From NCBI GenBank assembly GCA_022793905.1, contig JAAWDU010000053.1:1-40650 (forward strand): a stretch of 40,650 bases of DNA, read 5' to 3'. The stretch comes from Clostridia bacterium (lineage in GTDB: Bacteria > Bacillota > Clostridia > TANB77 > CAG-508). Positions 1 to 15,200 of this stretch are shown piece after piece. The position numbers and the translations under genes are program-made. Below the pieces are notes generated by a model. That model saw nothing but the letters and a program-made list of their open reading frames with translations, was not told the DNA's origin and did no database searches. Positions within the stretch are counted from its first letter, which is position 1; each line of letters begins with the position of its first letter.

Positions 1-128
1 GATTTTGCGACTTTGACTTCTTTCAGATTCCTCCTCACGAAGGACACCCTTGCCATTTACTAACGGTTCGCCACTATCAGGCACCGTAAGGGACTTTTCA
101 CCCTCAAGTTGTTGCCCATGCTAGGCAC
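1..128 (-). mobile_element. Group II intron, 5' end (partial)
   Basis: On the minus strand the segment begins GTGCC at about 128 and runs out of the window. It contains stretches typical of domain I of clostridial group II introns: GGGCAACAACTTGAGGGTG, GGCAAGGGTGTCC and GGAATCTGAAAGAAG. The reverse transcriptase and the 3' end lie outside the window to the left. The intron starts about eight bases past the terminator hairpin of the giant gene ending at 214, so its upstream exon is a transcription terminator. Class assignment and exact splice site are from memory of the family. Confidence 0.75.
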
Positions 129-136
129 ACTAAAAT

Positions 137-186
137 AAAAGTACATCAGATGTTAAAATCATTTTAACATTTGGTGTACTTTTTTC
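137..186 (-). terminator. Rho-independent terminator of giant gene 3
   Basis: Two arms (about 140-160 and 163-183) form a long hairpin. On the minus strand the left arm begins AAAGTACACCAAATG and the right arm ends GATGTACTTTTATTTT. It lies 28 bases after the TAA of the 214-15736 gene and just before the group II intron. Confidence 0.8.
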
Positions 187-213
187 TTCTAACTATCACA
201 ATCTCTAAATTAT

Positions 214-3200
214 TTATGTTATTATTGTTTTAAAAATTTTTATTTGTGATATTCTTCCATAATTTCTTCTTAAGATATCTCTATCTAATCTATCAACAAT
301 ACCATCTTCATTAAGGTCACATATTTTAGCATTTACACTTGCCCCATCAAGTGAACTTTTACTAAAATTATTGTTCAACCTTACTAAATCGTCTATGTTT
401 ATTTTTCCATTAGATGTGACATCTCCTGCAATTAGCTTATACTCACCGATATTACTTGATTTTTCTTCCTCTAATAGTATCTCTTCTACAGTATAATCAA
501 GGTATCCATCTTTTTTTACTTTTAGTACATATTCATGCTCTAAAATACTTGGCTCGTCTTCTCCAGGTATATACATCACTATTTTAAATGTTCCATCTTG
601 TTTGGTTTTTTCTTTTTTTACTAGTTCTAGTGTTTCTACTATTTCTTTTGTGCCATCAGCGTTTTCTTTTTCTTCCTGAATTTTCTTATAAATCTCTAAT
701 TCTGAAATATGTTCCCCATTTACATTTTCAGTTAATATCTTTCCTGAGATATAAGATTTATCATCCCTCACTAGAATTATATTATATGTATCTACTGTCT
801 TTCCATCTGGCGCTGTTATAATTACTGGAATAACATATTGTTTTATGCTTAAATCACTACAATCTATTGTGCCTTTTGTATTATGTTTCTCTATCTTTCC
901 ATCCCCTAGTCTTATACTTGCATAACTATGTATTGTTTGTATCTCTATATTAGCACGCACTTCATTTTTTGGTAGTAATATAGTATATGTTTTTCCGTTT
1001 CTCTGTATCTGGCATTCTTTCTATGTCATTTACTTTAACAAATTCTAGTTCTGTACTGTTTGATGTTCTAATAATCTCAATTGTATATTCCGCTTCATTG
1101 TCATATTCTGCTTTTGCCTTAACTTTCAGTATTTTTCCTTCTTCTGTAAGTTCCATATTTACAATTTCTGTTAATGACCTATCATATGTTTTTCCTTCAT
1201 ACTCTAATTCAGTAAAGTCACCTTCTGTAAGCACAAACAATTCGAAGTTAGTTTTTACATTATCAACTATAAAAGTATATGTTTTTGTTGCTTCATTAAC
1301 AAAATTTGCTTCTTTTCCATCTAATGTCACTAAATCTAGATTTGTATTTGTTGAAATCCTATTTATGTATAAATATGTTATTTTTGTAATTCCGGCTTTG
1401 AGACCTAACAGTTATTGGTATTACTGTTTGTTTGTTATTTGAAAGTGTTACATCATTTGTTACCTCATGAAGCGCTTCCTCTCCTAATGCTATTCTTACT
1501 GTTGCAAGTTCATTATTTGTAACAGCTTTTACACTTGAGTTTTCAATTGTATCTAATAAATCTGTAACATATTTACCTTCTTCATTTGGTAAAATTTCTA
1601 CACCTTCTACATATATTTCCTTCAGACTTGTATCTGAGCTCATCTTTTCTATTTGTAATTTATATACAGGCAGTTCTTCCCCACTTTCTGCCTTTATCTT
1701 GAAGTATACATATGTAATTTGGTTTGATGTTTCTTTATCAAATGTAAGTGTATGTTTTGCTCTTATCTCTTCACCAAGATTATTTAATGCTGAATTTCCG
1801 CTCTTCATCTGTTAAGATTATACTTGATGCTTCATCCTCCGCTTCTATATAGATTTCTACACTTTCTACTGTGTCATATATATATTTCGAGAAAGTATTC
1901 TCTTCTTTGCTAGCTTCTGGCTCCTCAGAATTTACTTTTAGGATTAAAAGCTTATTGTTATTTGAAACTCTTTCAATATATATCACAGTTTCATAAGTGT
2001 TTCCTTCTTGTGACGTTATTGTCACTGGTACTTCTGTCACTTTTTCTGTTTTGCTTAACTCTATAATTTGTTCAAGTTGATGTGTACCAATATTTCCATT
2101 GAAGCTTACAGTGGCATTTTCATCGTTTGCAACGACTTTTACAGGAGCCCCATCTACTGTGCAAGTCTTATAATATGTTCCGTCTTTATACACTGGATGT
2201 GAAACATTTGGCATTACCTCTATATCTTCAACAAATACCTGTTTAATTGTACTATCATCTGATTTACGCTTGCAAATTAAAATATACTCTTTTTCTTCTC
2301 CATCTTCTGATGTTATTTTAAAGTTTATTTCAAATTCTTCTTTCGTTAAATCATTTGAATCTAACTTAAATTCGATTCTTTCTTTTCCTGTTATTTCTTC
2401 TTTAGTAACCTCTGCATATTCGGAATTTGCAATTATTTCTATATTTGCTTCTTCCTCATATTTTCCAATGTATGCGATATATTTATTGTCTTGAAGTTTA
2501 GCTTTTTCATTGTTTACATTCACTTCTTTAACACTATTATCATTTGAAATTATATTTAGTGTTAGTGTATAAATAAATGTAGTTCCATCCTCTGCTGTAA
2601 CTTTAAGCGGAATATCTAATCTCCTATTTGTTCCTTTTCTTATTTCTATTTGTGTTTCATGTAATGCTTCATTCTTTCCATCTATAGAAATCTTTGATGT
2701 GTTTGATTTTAAAACAACTTTTATTTTAGATATGTCTACTTTATCACTCACAGTTGTTTCATAATTTCCTGCTTCATTTTCTGTTATTAAAATGTCATCG
2801 ACTTCTACACTTTCTATTCCAATTTCATCTGATAATTGAATAATATCTATATACCTTATTTCTTCGCTTCCATCTTCTGCTGTTAACTTAACTGTAACTT
2901 TTGAAACTCCAAGTCTTAGCAATGATTTATTTGCACTAATGCTTCCTTTTCCGTGAAAGTCCATTATCAATTGTTATATCTGTCATGCTAGAAACTGTTT
3001 TCACTGTCACAACTGTATCATAAAGTGCACTGCTTACAATGACTTTATATGTTTTTGTATCTTCATTATATACTGTTACTGGTTTTGTTATAATATTTAC
3101 TTTTTCTGTATCATAATCTGTTACTGTTATACTTTCTATCTGAGTACTACTGCTTATTCTTTCTAAGTTTAAATTGTATATCTTTTCTTCCCCATTTTCA

Positions 3201-6200
3201 GATTTTACAACCAACTTAAATTTCTTTGTTTCTCCAGTTAATACTGGTATTTCTCCTTTTAAGATTCCCTTTTGATTTGTAACAATTATGTTTCCATCTA
3301 TATCTTCTATTCTAACTTCTGCTTTTTCATCTGTTAGCTTTATTTCTACTGGATATTTGTCTTTTCCTGCAACAGTTGATGAATAGCTTAATCCATCACT
3401 ACTTACCATTGTTCCTAGGTTATCTACTTTAACATATATTATTCCTGTTTCTTTTGATTTTTGACGTATACTTAAGTTGTATTCTTTACTTCCTAAGTCT
3501 TCTCCATGATGTGATATAACTTTTATTCTAAAGTTATCTAAAAGCTCTGGTGGCATTCCTGTTAGTGTTTGTGTTGTATTTAGTACTCCTGTTCCAGATG
3601 AAAGTGTTGTTCCCGCTTCCGCTAACAATGTCACAGTGTGTTTTTCATTTTTTGCAGTCAACTTAATTTCTGGTTTATTTCCATTTGGAACAACTGCTTC
3701 ATACTTGTTTGTGTTTTCATTATATATAATTTCTTCCCCATTTATTTCTACCTTTTTTAGGTCTATATCAGCTTGTTTTACAATATTTATTACATACTTC
3801 TTTGTAATTTCTTCCGCTTCTGCCTTAACATCTACATCTAGATTAATACTTTCTACATTACTTAAATTTACGTTTCTTGTCATTTGACTTAATTCATAGT
3901 TAGCTTCATCTTTTAGCTTTAATGACGCTAAGCTATTGTTTAGTTTTATTTCTAAATCTACTTCTTCTAAATCTTCATCAACATAAACGTAAATATATTC
4001 ATCTTGCATTTCAACATTGTTTATGCCCTCTCCTAAAATTTCTTTTATGCTTACATCATCTGATTTTTTCTCTATTATTAGTAGCTTTTCTTCAAATGTT
4101 CCATCTTCCCCAATGATTTTTATTTGAATATTTGTAATATCAGCTTGCAAACTTACTTTAGCTGGCATATCAGTCTTTCCTTCTATCTCTACACTAGATT
4201 TTGCTGACTCTAACTCTACTTTTACAAAAGCTTCATTTACTCTATCTATTTTGTAATAATATGTTCCATCTTCTCTTAATTCTACTTCTTCTAAGTTTTC
4301 ACTTTCCTTTCCTGTAAGTACATTTAAGATATTGTAATTTGCTTCTAAAATTTCTACTTCTAAATTATATATTCCTATATCCCCATTTTCTGCTATTACT
4401 TCTATTTCATAAATATAGATTACTTTTCCGCCGAGTTACTACTTCTGTCTTTTTAGCTATATGACTATTATTTTCTGCTCCATCTATTCTTGTTATTGAA
4501 TAACTATCTTCCGCAATAGCTTCTATGTTAATATCAGTTGTTTTATTTGGAAGTTTTACTTTATATACTCCGTCCAAATCTTTTGCTACTTGACTTCCAT
4601 TTACAATTACTTTTTCAAGTTCTGTATTTGTTGATTTTTCAAGTATTGCAATTGTGTATTCTTCTATTTCTAGACCATTTTGTGATGTTACTTTTACTTT
4701 AATTTGTGTTTCTGCACCAGTTTTTGTAACTTTTATACTGTCTTTTCCTATTTTTGCTGGATTTGTTCCAAGTTCAAGTGTTGCAAGAAGGTCATTTAGT
4801 GTTACATCTATGTCAAAATTATCGCTTCCATCTTTTATTTCATATCTATTTTTTCCTTCTATATATGTTGCATTTTTTCCATTTACGATAACTTCTTTTA
4901 TTGTTGTATCATCTGGAAGCCCTTCTATTATTAGCTTATATGTTTTTGTACTTCCATCTTCTGCTTTAACTTTTATAGGTATTTCTACTTCTTTTGCTGT
5001 AATTGCTACATTCTTTTCAGTCTCATATAATTCATATGTACTATTTTCTATGTTTACAAATGCCTCATATGGTGCTTTTTCTTCCGTATATGCTTTTACT
5101 GTAACATTAAAGCTTGCTTGCCCTAATATATAGTGATAATTTCCATCATCGCCAAGTGTTGCCTCATTTCCTTCTACTTCTACTTTTTCTAGGTTTGCAT
5201 TTGAACTCATTTTTATTATTTCTAAAGTATATTCTCTTTCTATGCTTTCATCTTCAGACAATACTTTTATTAAAACTTCTGTAACAACTTCTGTTAGATT
5301 TATATTTTCTGTTGCTTTATGTCTTACATAACTTTTATTTTCTGTTATTTTAACTTTTGCTTTTGGATAGCTTGTTTGAGCTGTTACATCTAAAGCATTT
5401 ATCTCTTTCGGTATTTTTAGCTCATATTTTCCATTTCCTTTTGGTTTTGCGACTTTTGTTTCTGCTCCATATGTGCCATAAACACTTTCTAAGGTTACAT
5501 CTTTTTCTGCTTCAACTTTTCTTAATATCAAGTTATATACTATTTCTTCTCCATTTTCATCTGTCAAAGTTATTTCATATGTATTTTCTATGCCTGTTAT
5601 CGAAACTGTTTTTATACTTTGTTTTAGTTCTTTTTCATTATCTGCAATTTGTACATTTGTATCATCTTGTTTTGCTATAGCCTTAACTTCGGCTTCTTCT
5701 GCTAAGTATGGAACATATGCTATATACGTTTTTCTGTCTTTTTCTGGCTTAATTTCTTCACCATTTACTTCTACTTTTTCAAGTTCGAGTGTTGGTATTA
5801 TTTCTTCTTTCTTTTGAATTACTAATGTATATTCTACTTCTGTTCCCGCTTCTGATTTTACCTGTAGCTTTATTTCTGTTTCTTTTTCAGTAAGTGAAAT
5901 ATCTTTTTCTTGCATGTATTTTACAAGAATTTCCCCATCAATACTTATTTCACTTTCTTTTGAATATAGCTCCACTTTAATTTTTGATACATCTGTCCAT
6001 TCTTTTACTATAAGTTCATATTTTGTGCTTGTTACTGCTTTAGCAATTACTTCTTCTATGTCTCCATCTATTGTTTTTGAAGTTCCTGTAATTTGTTTTA
6101 TCCTTATATCATCTGTTAGTTTTTCAATTATTAATTTACAATCAAGCTCTAATGGATAATCACCATTATTATTTTTTATCCCTATTTTTATAGGAATTTC

Positions 6201-9200
6201 TGTAATCTTTTCTGTTATATCTATTTCCTGATTTAATACACCATTATAGCTCCAATCTGTTCCTCTATTTATACTTATTCTGTCTGTTAAATCTTTTGTT
6301 TGAATTTTTAATGTTCCAGTATTGTCGTTTGTTATTACCTTAACCTTATATACTAACATTTCTTCTGTTGATGTATCATCTAAATTTGCTTCTATATTGT
6401 TTACAGTAATTTTTTCTATTCTGTCTTTTTCTTGTTCTAATACAATTCTTGTTAGTACTATATTTTTCCCTGTTTTATTATCCCTTATGTTAATATGTGC
6501 CGTTCCTTCTCCTACTGCTGTAAGTTCTGGTTTTTCTTTAGTTAAATCTAATGAAATTACAGATGGTTCATCACATTCAATTGTATATTCACTTAATGAT
6601 AACTCATTTTTGTTAAATACATTAAATGGATTTCCTTCTATTTCTAGCTCCTCTTTATCCCCTTCTTTCATTGTTTTGGTTTCTGGTTCAACCTTAAATT
6701 CTCTATCTCCAACTAATACATATTCTGTTTCAGAATCTCGTGTGCCATTTCCTAAACTTCCATACTTATTTTCCCCAGCAGAATATACAAATCCTGTATT
6801 TTCTATTATATAAGTATTGTTTAGTCCGCACACCAATTCCAAATGTGTTATCCCCATGAGCTGTAACTTTTGCATTATTCATATATGTATTTTCATTTAC
6901 AGTTTGAATTAATAGGTTATTTCCTTTTCCTTGTATATCTATTGCTACTTCTTGAATGCTTATATCTTTTAATGTTCCATTAGAATATTCAAATACTTTT
7001 CCTTCACTTGTTAAAATAATTATTTTATCTTCTAAAACTGCCACTTTAATTGCATTTGTTATTCCTTGTATTTCTCCGATTTAGTATATTTCCTTCTCCT
7101 ATTATTGTTCCTTTTGCAAGTACAAATGCTGTCTGATTATTATAGCATGATATATCTAATACTGTTTGTGTAATTGATTGTTTTTTAGTTGCTTCTAGAA
7201 TGCCTTTTCCCCATTCATATACTATTCCATAATCGTCTAGTGCTATAGCATAATCTTTTCCTGCTGATATTTTCTTTATATTTGTTAAATTTGCTATTCT
7301 ATTTAATTTATTTTGTTTTAAAGTGGTTCCATTTCCAAGCTGTCCACTCTTATTATTTCCTGCTGTCCATACTGTTCCCCCTTCTCTTAGAACCATTATG
7401 AAATCATTTCCTGCTTTTATATCTTGATATGTTGCAAGTACATTTGCATTTACAGGAATATCTTTTGTTATATAGCTTCCTATTCCTAGTCTTCCATCTC
7501 CATTATAACCAAATGACCATAAACTTCCATCGGCTTTTAACACTGTCCCAAAGTTTTCTCCTCCATCGACTTTTGGTGCTACTTTGAAACCTTGTTCTAT
7601 TACTTTTACAAGTACACTATATATTTTTCCGTTCTGCTTAGATTTTGCATTTACTCTTGTTGTGCCGAATTCTATTTCCTCTAACTTTTCCGATTTTCGT
7701 CTACTTCTGCTATTTCTGTTTTTAATGATGTATATTCTAAGTTTTCCTTAAAATTTTCATTTAAGTAAATTAAGTTAAATGCAAAGGATGTATTTGCTGT
7801 TATATCTTTTTCTTTTCCTATTTCTAAAACTATCTCAGTTTCTCCAAGACCTGTTTCATCATTTCCTACTTGAACGGGTATCGTATTTCTTGTTTTGCTT
7901 TTTATATCTTGGTCTCCATGAGAATAATCGCCATTTGCCCAAACTGTTCCGTCTTTTTTTACCATTATAGTATAGGTATTTCCGTAAATCTATATCTATT
8001 ATTTCATTTATTCCCTCTAACTTTTTGTATGTATTTTCATTTGTTTTTGTACCTATCCCAAGTTCTCCATGATTATTTACTCCACATATGAATATTTCGC
8101 CTTGTTTGTTTAACACTGCATTATAATTTTTTCCACCACTTAGGTATCTTATATCACTTAATGCTTCTACCTTTTTTGGTGCAATTTCTATAACATTATT
8201 GCTTTCTATTCCTAGTTCTCCATACATATTTGATCCCCATGTATATACTTCTCCTTGTCTATTTAAAACAGTAACAGTGCTATCTCCTGCACCTATTGCA
8301 ACGATTTTTCTTAATCCTTCTACTTTTGTAAATTCTTTTACTTTTCTTATACTTGTATCATTTTGTCCTAGTTCTCCATATAGATTTGAACCAGTCACAT
8401 ATACTTCTCCTGTGCTTTTTAGTATTACTGCATGGTTTTTGCCTGCTTTTATATCAATTACTCCTGTTATGTCTTTCGCTTTGTTTACAGTTATTTTGTT
8501 TGTATAGCTTCCGAATTCCACCTTCCCCATTTGCATTTAATCCGAAACTATATACTTCTCCCATACTTCCAATTGCATACGATGTATAACTTCCACAAGC
8601 AATTTTTCTTATATTTGCAAGTCCTGCAACTTTTACCGGAGTAAGAACCTCCTCTTGAATATTGTTTCCTAATTGATAATACTGATTTCTTCCCCATGCC
8701 CATACATTTCCATTTTCATCTAGTGCAAGTGAATGATTTTCTCCTGCATCTACTTGGATAATTTTGGTTCCATTTGGGAATATTGCTTTTACTGGTTCAT
8801 CTTTTGTTACCTTTTCTCCTGTTCCTAATTCACCATATTCGCCGAATTCCATAACACCAAACTGTTCCATCTGCTTTTAACATTACCGTATGACTTCCAG
8901 CTGTTTTTGCCATTGGTTCACATCCGACTATTTTCAAGTATTCTAACTGGTACAACTGCTATTTTGTCTGTTCCTATCTCTTTTGCAATAACTGTTGTTC
9001 TTCCTTGTCTTAATGCAAGAATTTCTCCTGTTTCTGAATTTACCATTGCTAAATCTTCATCTATTATTTCAAATCTTATTTCACTTGTTTTGTCTTCAAA
9101 TAAATTAAAATACGTTATATATGCATCTATATTAAATGTTTTTCCTTCCTCAATTGTTATTCCTCCTGTGTTTGTTTGTATTTCATTTTTTCCAACTAAT

Positions 9201-12200
9201 TGTGCTTTTGAGTAGTTAAAGTTTTCGCCATTTCCAAGTTCTCCGTTCCTCGCCTTTTCCAAATGTATATACATTTCCATCTTTTTTATATATTGATGTG
9301 TGTGAAATTTTTGCTTCGACTCTTTCTATATCTGTTACATCTTCTTTTAGTTTTGCATAATGACTTTCTTGAATTCCTCCGTTTTCTATTTCTTTGCTAA
9401 ATCCTAGATTTTCATATTCATTTATTCCACATAGATATACTTTTCCATCTTTTGTTACGAATACTGAATATTTATCTCCACAAGATATTTCCTTTACATT
9501 TTCAAGTATATTTCCGGTCTTCTGTTCTTACAACTGTTGTAATCATATTTTCTCTTGATACTGTTTTACCATCTCCTAATTGCCCATATGTATTTTTACC
9601 ATAACTATATACTCTTCCAGATTCTCCAAGTAGCATTACATGGTCTTTTCCTTCTGATACTTGCATTATTCTTTCTTCTAAGCATTCAGCAGGTTCACTT
9701 GGGTCATATTCGTTTAAAGATAATCTTATTATTGAATTATCTTTTATACATCTTACTATTCCATCTTGACTTAGGTAGTAATTTGTTCCAATATATGCTA
9801 CTTCTTCTAAATTTTCATTTTCTACTGGCACTTTTGTATGGCCTTTTCCCCATGCATACACTTTGCCATTGTTTGAAATTGCAAATGATGTATTCTCTAC
9901 TGCAATAACTTTTGAAATATCTTTTAATTTTAATTCTATTAATTCTCTGCTTGCTGTTACATTTCCTGTTCCTAGTTCTCCATTTTGGTTTGTTCCAAAT
10001 GTATATACTTTTCCAGATTTTCCAAGTATTAAAACATGAGATATGCCAGAGGCTATATCAATCGCTTTTTCATTTAGTTCAATTTTTTCTGGACTATTTT
10101 TGCCATTTATATTTCCAAATCCCCATATTGTTCCATCTGCTCTAAGTGTAATAGTATACCCTTTTCCATTTACAACTTTGCTTGAAACATCTATATTTTC
10201 TTCATTTACAACATTTACCCAAATATTTTTTGTATATTTTTCTCCTGCTTTTGCAATTATTTCTGTTCTACCGTATTTTTTCTCCTTTTAACATATAATT
10301 TGGTGTAAATTTTGTTATGTCTTTTATTCCAGCATTATCTACTCCTGGAATTTTTTCTATCTTTAGTTCTTTCTCATTTATTACTAATAAATCTAAATCT
10401 ATTTCTGAGAATAAATCTGTTTTTAAATTAAATGTATTTCCTAGGTAAATTGATATTTCTTTTGTAGTTCCGCACTTTGATATTAAGTTCTTTTGGTTCT
10501 GTCATTATGTCTGTCTTCCCTATTTTTGTGAATATTTCTCTTGGTTTTATATCTCCTGTTCCTAATTCTCCATTCTGATTTAGTCCGTACAGTATATACA
10601 AAGCCTTCTTCATCAGAAATACTTGAATGATTTATTCCTGTTTCTACATTTTCAATTTTTCCTAGAGTTAGTTCATTTCCTGATTTGTCTTGAATTTTTG
10701 TTATTTCAGTTGCATAAACTGCATTGTTTTCTATTATTCCAAGTTTTTTATTTGTATTGTCTCCAAATACATAGCCTTTTCCTTCAAAGGTTAATGCCAT
10801 AGATGTTTTATTTCCAGCAGATATTGATAATACATTTTTAAGATATCCTTCACTTGTTCTAACTAGTTTTGTTTTTGTCATATCTGTTGCCATTCCAGTT
10901 CCTAGCTGTCCTAGATTTCCTTTTCCTATACTATATAGTTCTCCTTCTAATCTTGTAAATAACTTGTGATCCGTTCCATATGAAACATTTGCAATTCCAT
11001 TTACATATTTAATCGGTTCATTTATTTGGTCTAACTCATATACTCTACCATCTTGACCTAATAAAAGTTTACCATCTATATCTGCAATTTTTACTTTTGT
11101 TTCTAATTTTGTAGGCTCTTTATATCCTTTTCCCCATACAAATAGATTTCCTTCTTTATCTATTGCATAGAAATTATTTTCAAATACTGATATTCTTGAA
11201 ATATTTGCTAAATTTTCTTTAACAGGCTCGTTTCTATTTTCTGTAATATCTTTTCCTAAATCGTTTTCATATGTGTATGCTCCCCATGTATACACTTCTC
11301 CATTTTTGCTTAGTGCGATATTTGAATTCATATTTGTATCTATTCTTGTGATATCTGAAAATATTTCTCCTCCTATTTTTATTTGTACTGGTTCTAAATA
11401 AGTTTCGTTTAGAATTTTTCCATATGTCCAAACTGTTCCATCTTCTTTTAATGCTATTGTATGAGTTTGTCCTTGTTTTATTTGTGAGATGGCATTTTTA
11501 TCTGTTACTCTAACTATTATGTATGTACTATTTCCATTTTTCTCATCTATGATTTTTACTTTTGTATTTCCTAATTTTTTTGCTGTTATTTCTCCATTTT
11601 CATTAACATCTAATATCTCATTATCTAGTACTTCATATTTTAGATTTCCAAGTATTAAATTTTCTGTCTGAATCTCATTTAGTTCTATATATGATATTTT
11701 TCCTTCTTCTATTTTGTATGTGTTTGATACATTTAATGTAATTTCTTTTTCTGGATAGTTTAAAACTGCACCAAGTTCGTTTATTGTAATGCTTCCATTT
11801 CCTCCGTGCTCCTCCTTTTACATCTCCTCCTACTGCTATACCACCATCTGCATTTTGGTCTCCCTGTTCTACAACAAGTCTTGCAAAAATGTTTATACTT
11901 CCTCCACCAGAAGAACCTCCTGCCGTACTATGGTCATAGCTTTTATTAAGTCCACCATTTGCACCTTTAGCTGAAATTATTCCAGAATTATATAGGTCAT
12001 TTGTGTATATTATTAAAAGTCCACCTGTTCCATTTTCTCCTTGGAAACTAGATGTTGCATTTCCATTTATGTTACCACCAGGTGCCTCCCAGCCAATTCC
12101 ACCTTTATTTCCAGCACCTCCTCCTGCATATTTAGGAGAATGTCCTGAGTTATATCTAGCACAAATTGCATTTCCTCCTGCTCCTCCATTTTCTTGTGCA

Positions 12201-15200
12201 TCGCCTGCTGTGTTCCAGCGCATCCCTCCTGCTTGTGAGCCTCCGTCCGTGATCCTCCTGAGAAAGATGTTCCGCTTGCTCCTGCTCCACTAGTTCCGTG
12301 TTGAATTCCAGTTTGCACATCCTCCAGAACCACCACCACCTGTTGCTCTATTTTTTCCTTCTTCTCCTTTATAGCCAGCTATTGCTGACCAATAGTTTCC
12401 TGTTGATTTTGTAGTTATTCTACTTGCTCCTACTGCTCCATTTGCTGGCACATATTCATATGAATCGTCTATGTTCTTCCATAAGTATACATTTTGTCCT
12501 TCTTGATTATATGTTCCTCTTTTGCTCATACTTATTTCGCCTTCATTGTAAATATCTCCAAGTACACATATATACATACCTTTTTTGTATGTTAGCTCGT
12601 TATTTCTTTTTGCTGTTAATGTTACTCCTTTATCTACTGTTAAATCTTTATGATATTTAACAACTAAAGTTTTATATTCATCTGTATCATCACCAAGTTC
12701 TACTGTTTTTGAAGTTTCGCTTTCATCAAGTGAATATTTCATATCATCATAATAATTTATAAGCTCTATTTTATATATTTCATCCTGTATACATACTATA
12801 TATTCTCCATCTGTTAGGTCTGTGTCTCTAAAACCTTGTACTATACTTTCCATTTTCATCATTATGACTATTTTTATTTGTTTAGTTTTATTTGTTTCTT
12901 TGTGTGTTACTGTAAGTGTCACTTCTCCATATTGTTTTGCTGTTATAGTATTTCCTAAGATTTCTACTTTGTCATTTGTTGAGAGATTTAGTTCAAAATT
13001 TGCCGGATTATCATCTACTATATCTTGTTTTAGGTTAAATGTATTTTCTAATATATTTGTTAATGTTATCTGCTCTTCTAAATCTAGATAAATTGTATCT
13101 TCTTGATTTATTGTTAATACTGTATCTCCTGTTTTTGTAAATACTTTTGATGAACTTACATTTGTTATTCCAAATTCACTATTTGCATTTGTTCCTGTAT
13201 GCCATACGAAACCATTTTCATCTATAATTCCACTGTGTGTGTAGTTTCCGTGCAGATATACCTTCTATTTTTACATTTTCTGTTAAATTTGCCTTTGTTG
13301 GTGTACTTATTTTTGCAGTAGTATTTAATCCGATTTGTCCATTTGCATTGTTGCCTAAACTAAATACTTCTCCATCTTCTGTTTCTAATAAAGTAATTTG
13401 ATTTCCAGCAGATATATCTCTTATATTATTTTTCATATAAACTTTTGTAGTAGTACCAGTATTTTCCCAGCCACATTCTCCATATGAATTAGTTCCCCAA
13501 GCATATGCAATTCCCTCTGGTGTTAATGCAACATAATGATTAGCTCCAGATGAAATTTTTGATATATTTTTTACATTTGTTAAAGCTGTGTTTAGGTTTG
13601 ATATTTGATATATATATCCTTTTTCTGTAAGTACTAACATTCCAGAAACAGAAACTGCCTTTTCTGAGAATATTTTTCTCATTGGAAGAGCTGAATATCC
13701 TTCGCCCCATACATATACTTTTCCTTCACTATCAATTGCTAAAGAAGTGTTTTTGTATGCACTTATATTTACTATATTATTTAAACCATCTACTTTTACA
13801 GGTTTATTGCTATTTTTATTGTTTCCATCTCCTAACTGACCTTTTGTGCCTAGTCCCCATGCATAGACTTCTCCATTTTCTGCTAATGCTAGCGTATGTG
13901 ATATTCCTGTATTTATTTCTTTTATATTTGGTAAGTTTTCTATCTTAGTAGGTTCTGTTTTTTTGTCGTTATCTCCTGTTCCTAATTCCCCATTCGTGTT
14001 TATTCCATAAGACCAAACGGTTCCATTTTGTTTTAATGCAATAGTAAAGTTTTGACCTTCTTCAATATCTATTTTTACATTATTTAATATATTTAAATAA
14101 ATGTATGTACTTATATCATTTGTCGTATCTGTTATTTTTGCTTTTGTTTTTCCTATCTTTATCGGTGTAATATTTCCATTTTCATCAATACTTGCTATTT
14201 CTGTATTTAATATTTCATACTTTATATCTCCAATAGTTAATACTGATGTTTGATTTTCATCCTGTTTTATATATGATAATTTTTCTTTTTCTATTTTATG
14301 TGTATCATTTATTTTTAGAGTAATTTCTTTTTCTGGATAGTTTAATATAGATGAAATTACATTTATTGTAACTGTTCCATTTCCCCCATTTCCTCCATGT
14401 GCTGACTGTCCTATTCCTCTTGTTCCTCCGTGTTGCTGTTTGTATATTTTCTGTTCCTAAATTTTTTGTAAATATATTTATTGAGCCTGCTCCTGAACCT
14501 GCTCCTCCTGTTCCAACTCCTCCATTTCCTTGCATTGATGAACCTGCCGAACCGTTTGAACTTATTGTTCCTAAATTGTTAAATGTTCCTGCATATAGAA
14601 TTAATAATCCACCTGTTCCATTTTCTGCATTAGTTCTTACTGAGAAATTGTTTCCTCCTGTTGTTTGGCTTGTGCCACCAATATTTCCGGCACCTCCGCC
14701 TCCACCATTTGAGTATCCATTTCTATAATCATCCTGATATGCATATCCAGTTCCTCCTGCTCCTCCATTTGCCTTAGCATTACTTGCTGCATAATCATTT
14801 TTACCTAATGTATAATTACTATTACGCCATCTATATACTCCTCCTCCGTCCGAGAACCTCCAGAGTATGATGTTCCGGTTAGCTCCTCCTCCTGCTGAAT
14901 AATAGTTTACATAGTGCCCATATAATCCGCCCGAGAGCCTCCTCCGCCTGTACTTCTTGCTGTTCCATTTGTGCCTTGCACTCCTCCATATCCTATACCT
15001 GTACTATATGTAGACACATTACGTGCTGGTGCTCCTGCTCCTCCTACTGCTGGAACATATTCAAATGTATCATTTATATTTTTCCAAAGGTACACGTTTT
15101 CTCCTACTTGATTATATGTACCTCTTGCTGTCATTGTTATTGTTCCACGGTTTTCTAGTTCTCCCATTACACATAAAAACATTCCTTTTTTGTATGTATA

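Noticed and set aside
1..128. rRNA fragment at the left edge
   Set aside because: The stretch resembles structured RNA but matches group II intron domain I features, not rRNA.
6770..14100. DNA-level tandem repeats or CRISPR array
   Set aside because: The repetition is at protein level (RCC1-like and Ig-like units) with divergent DNA and no regular spacer pattern.
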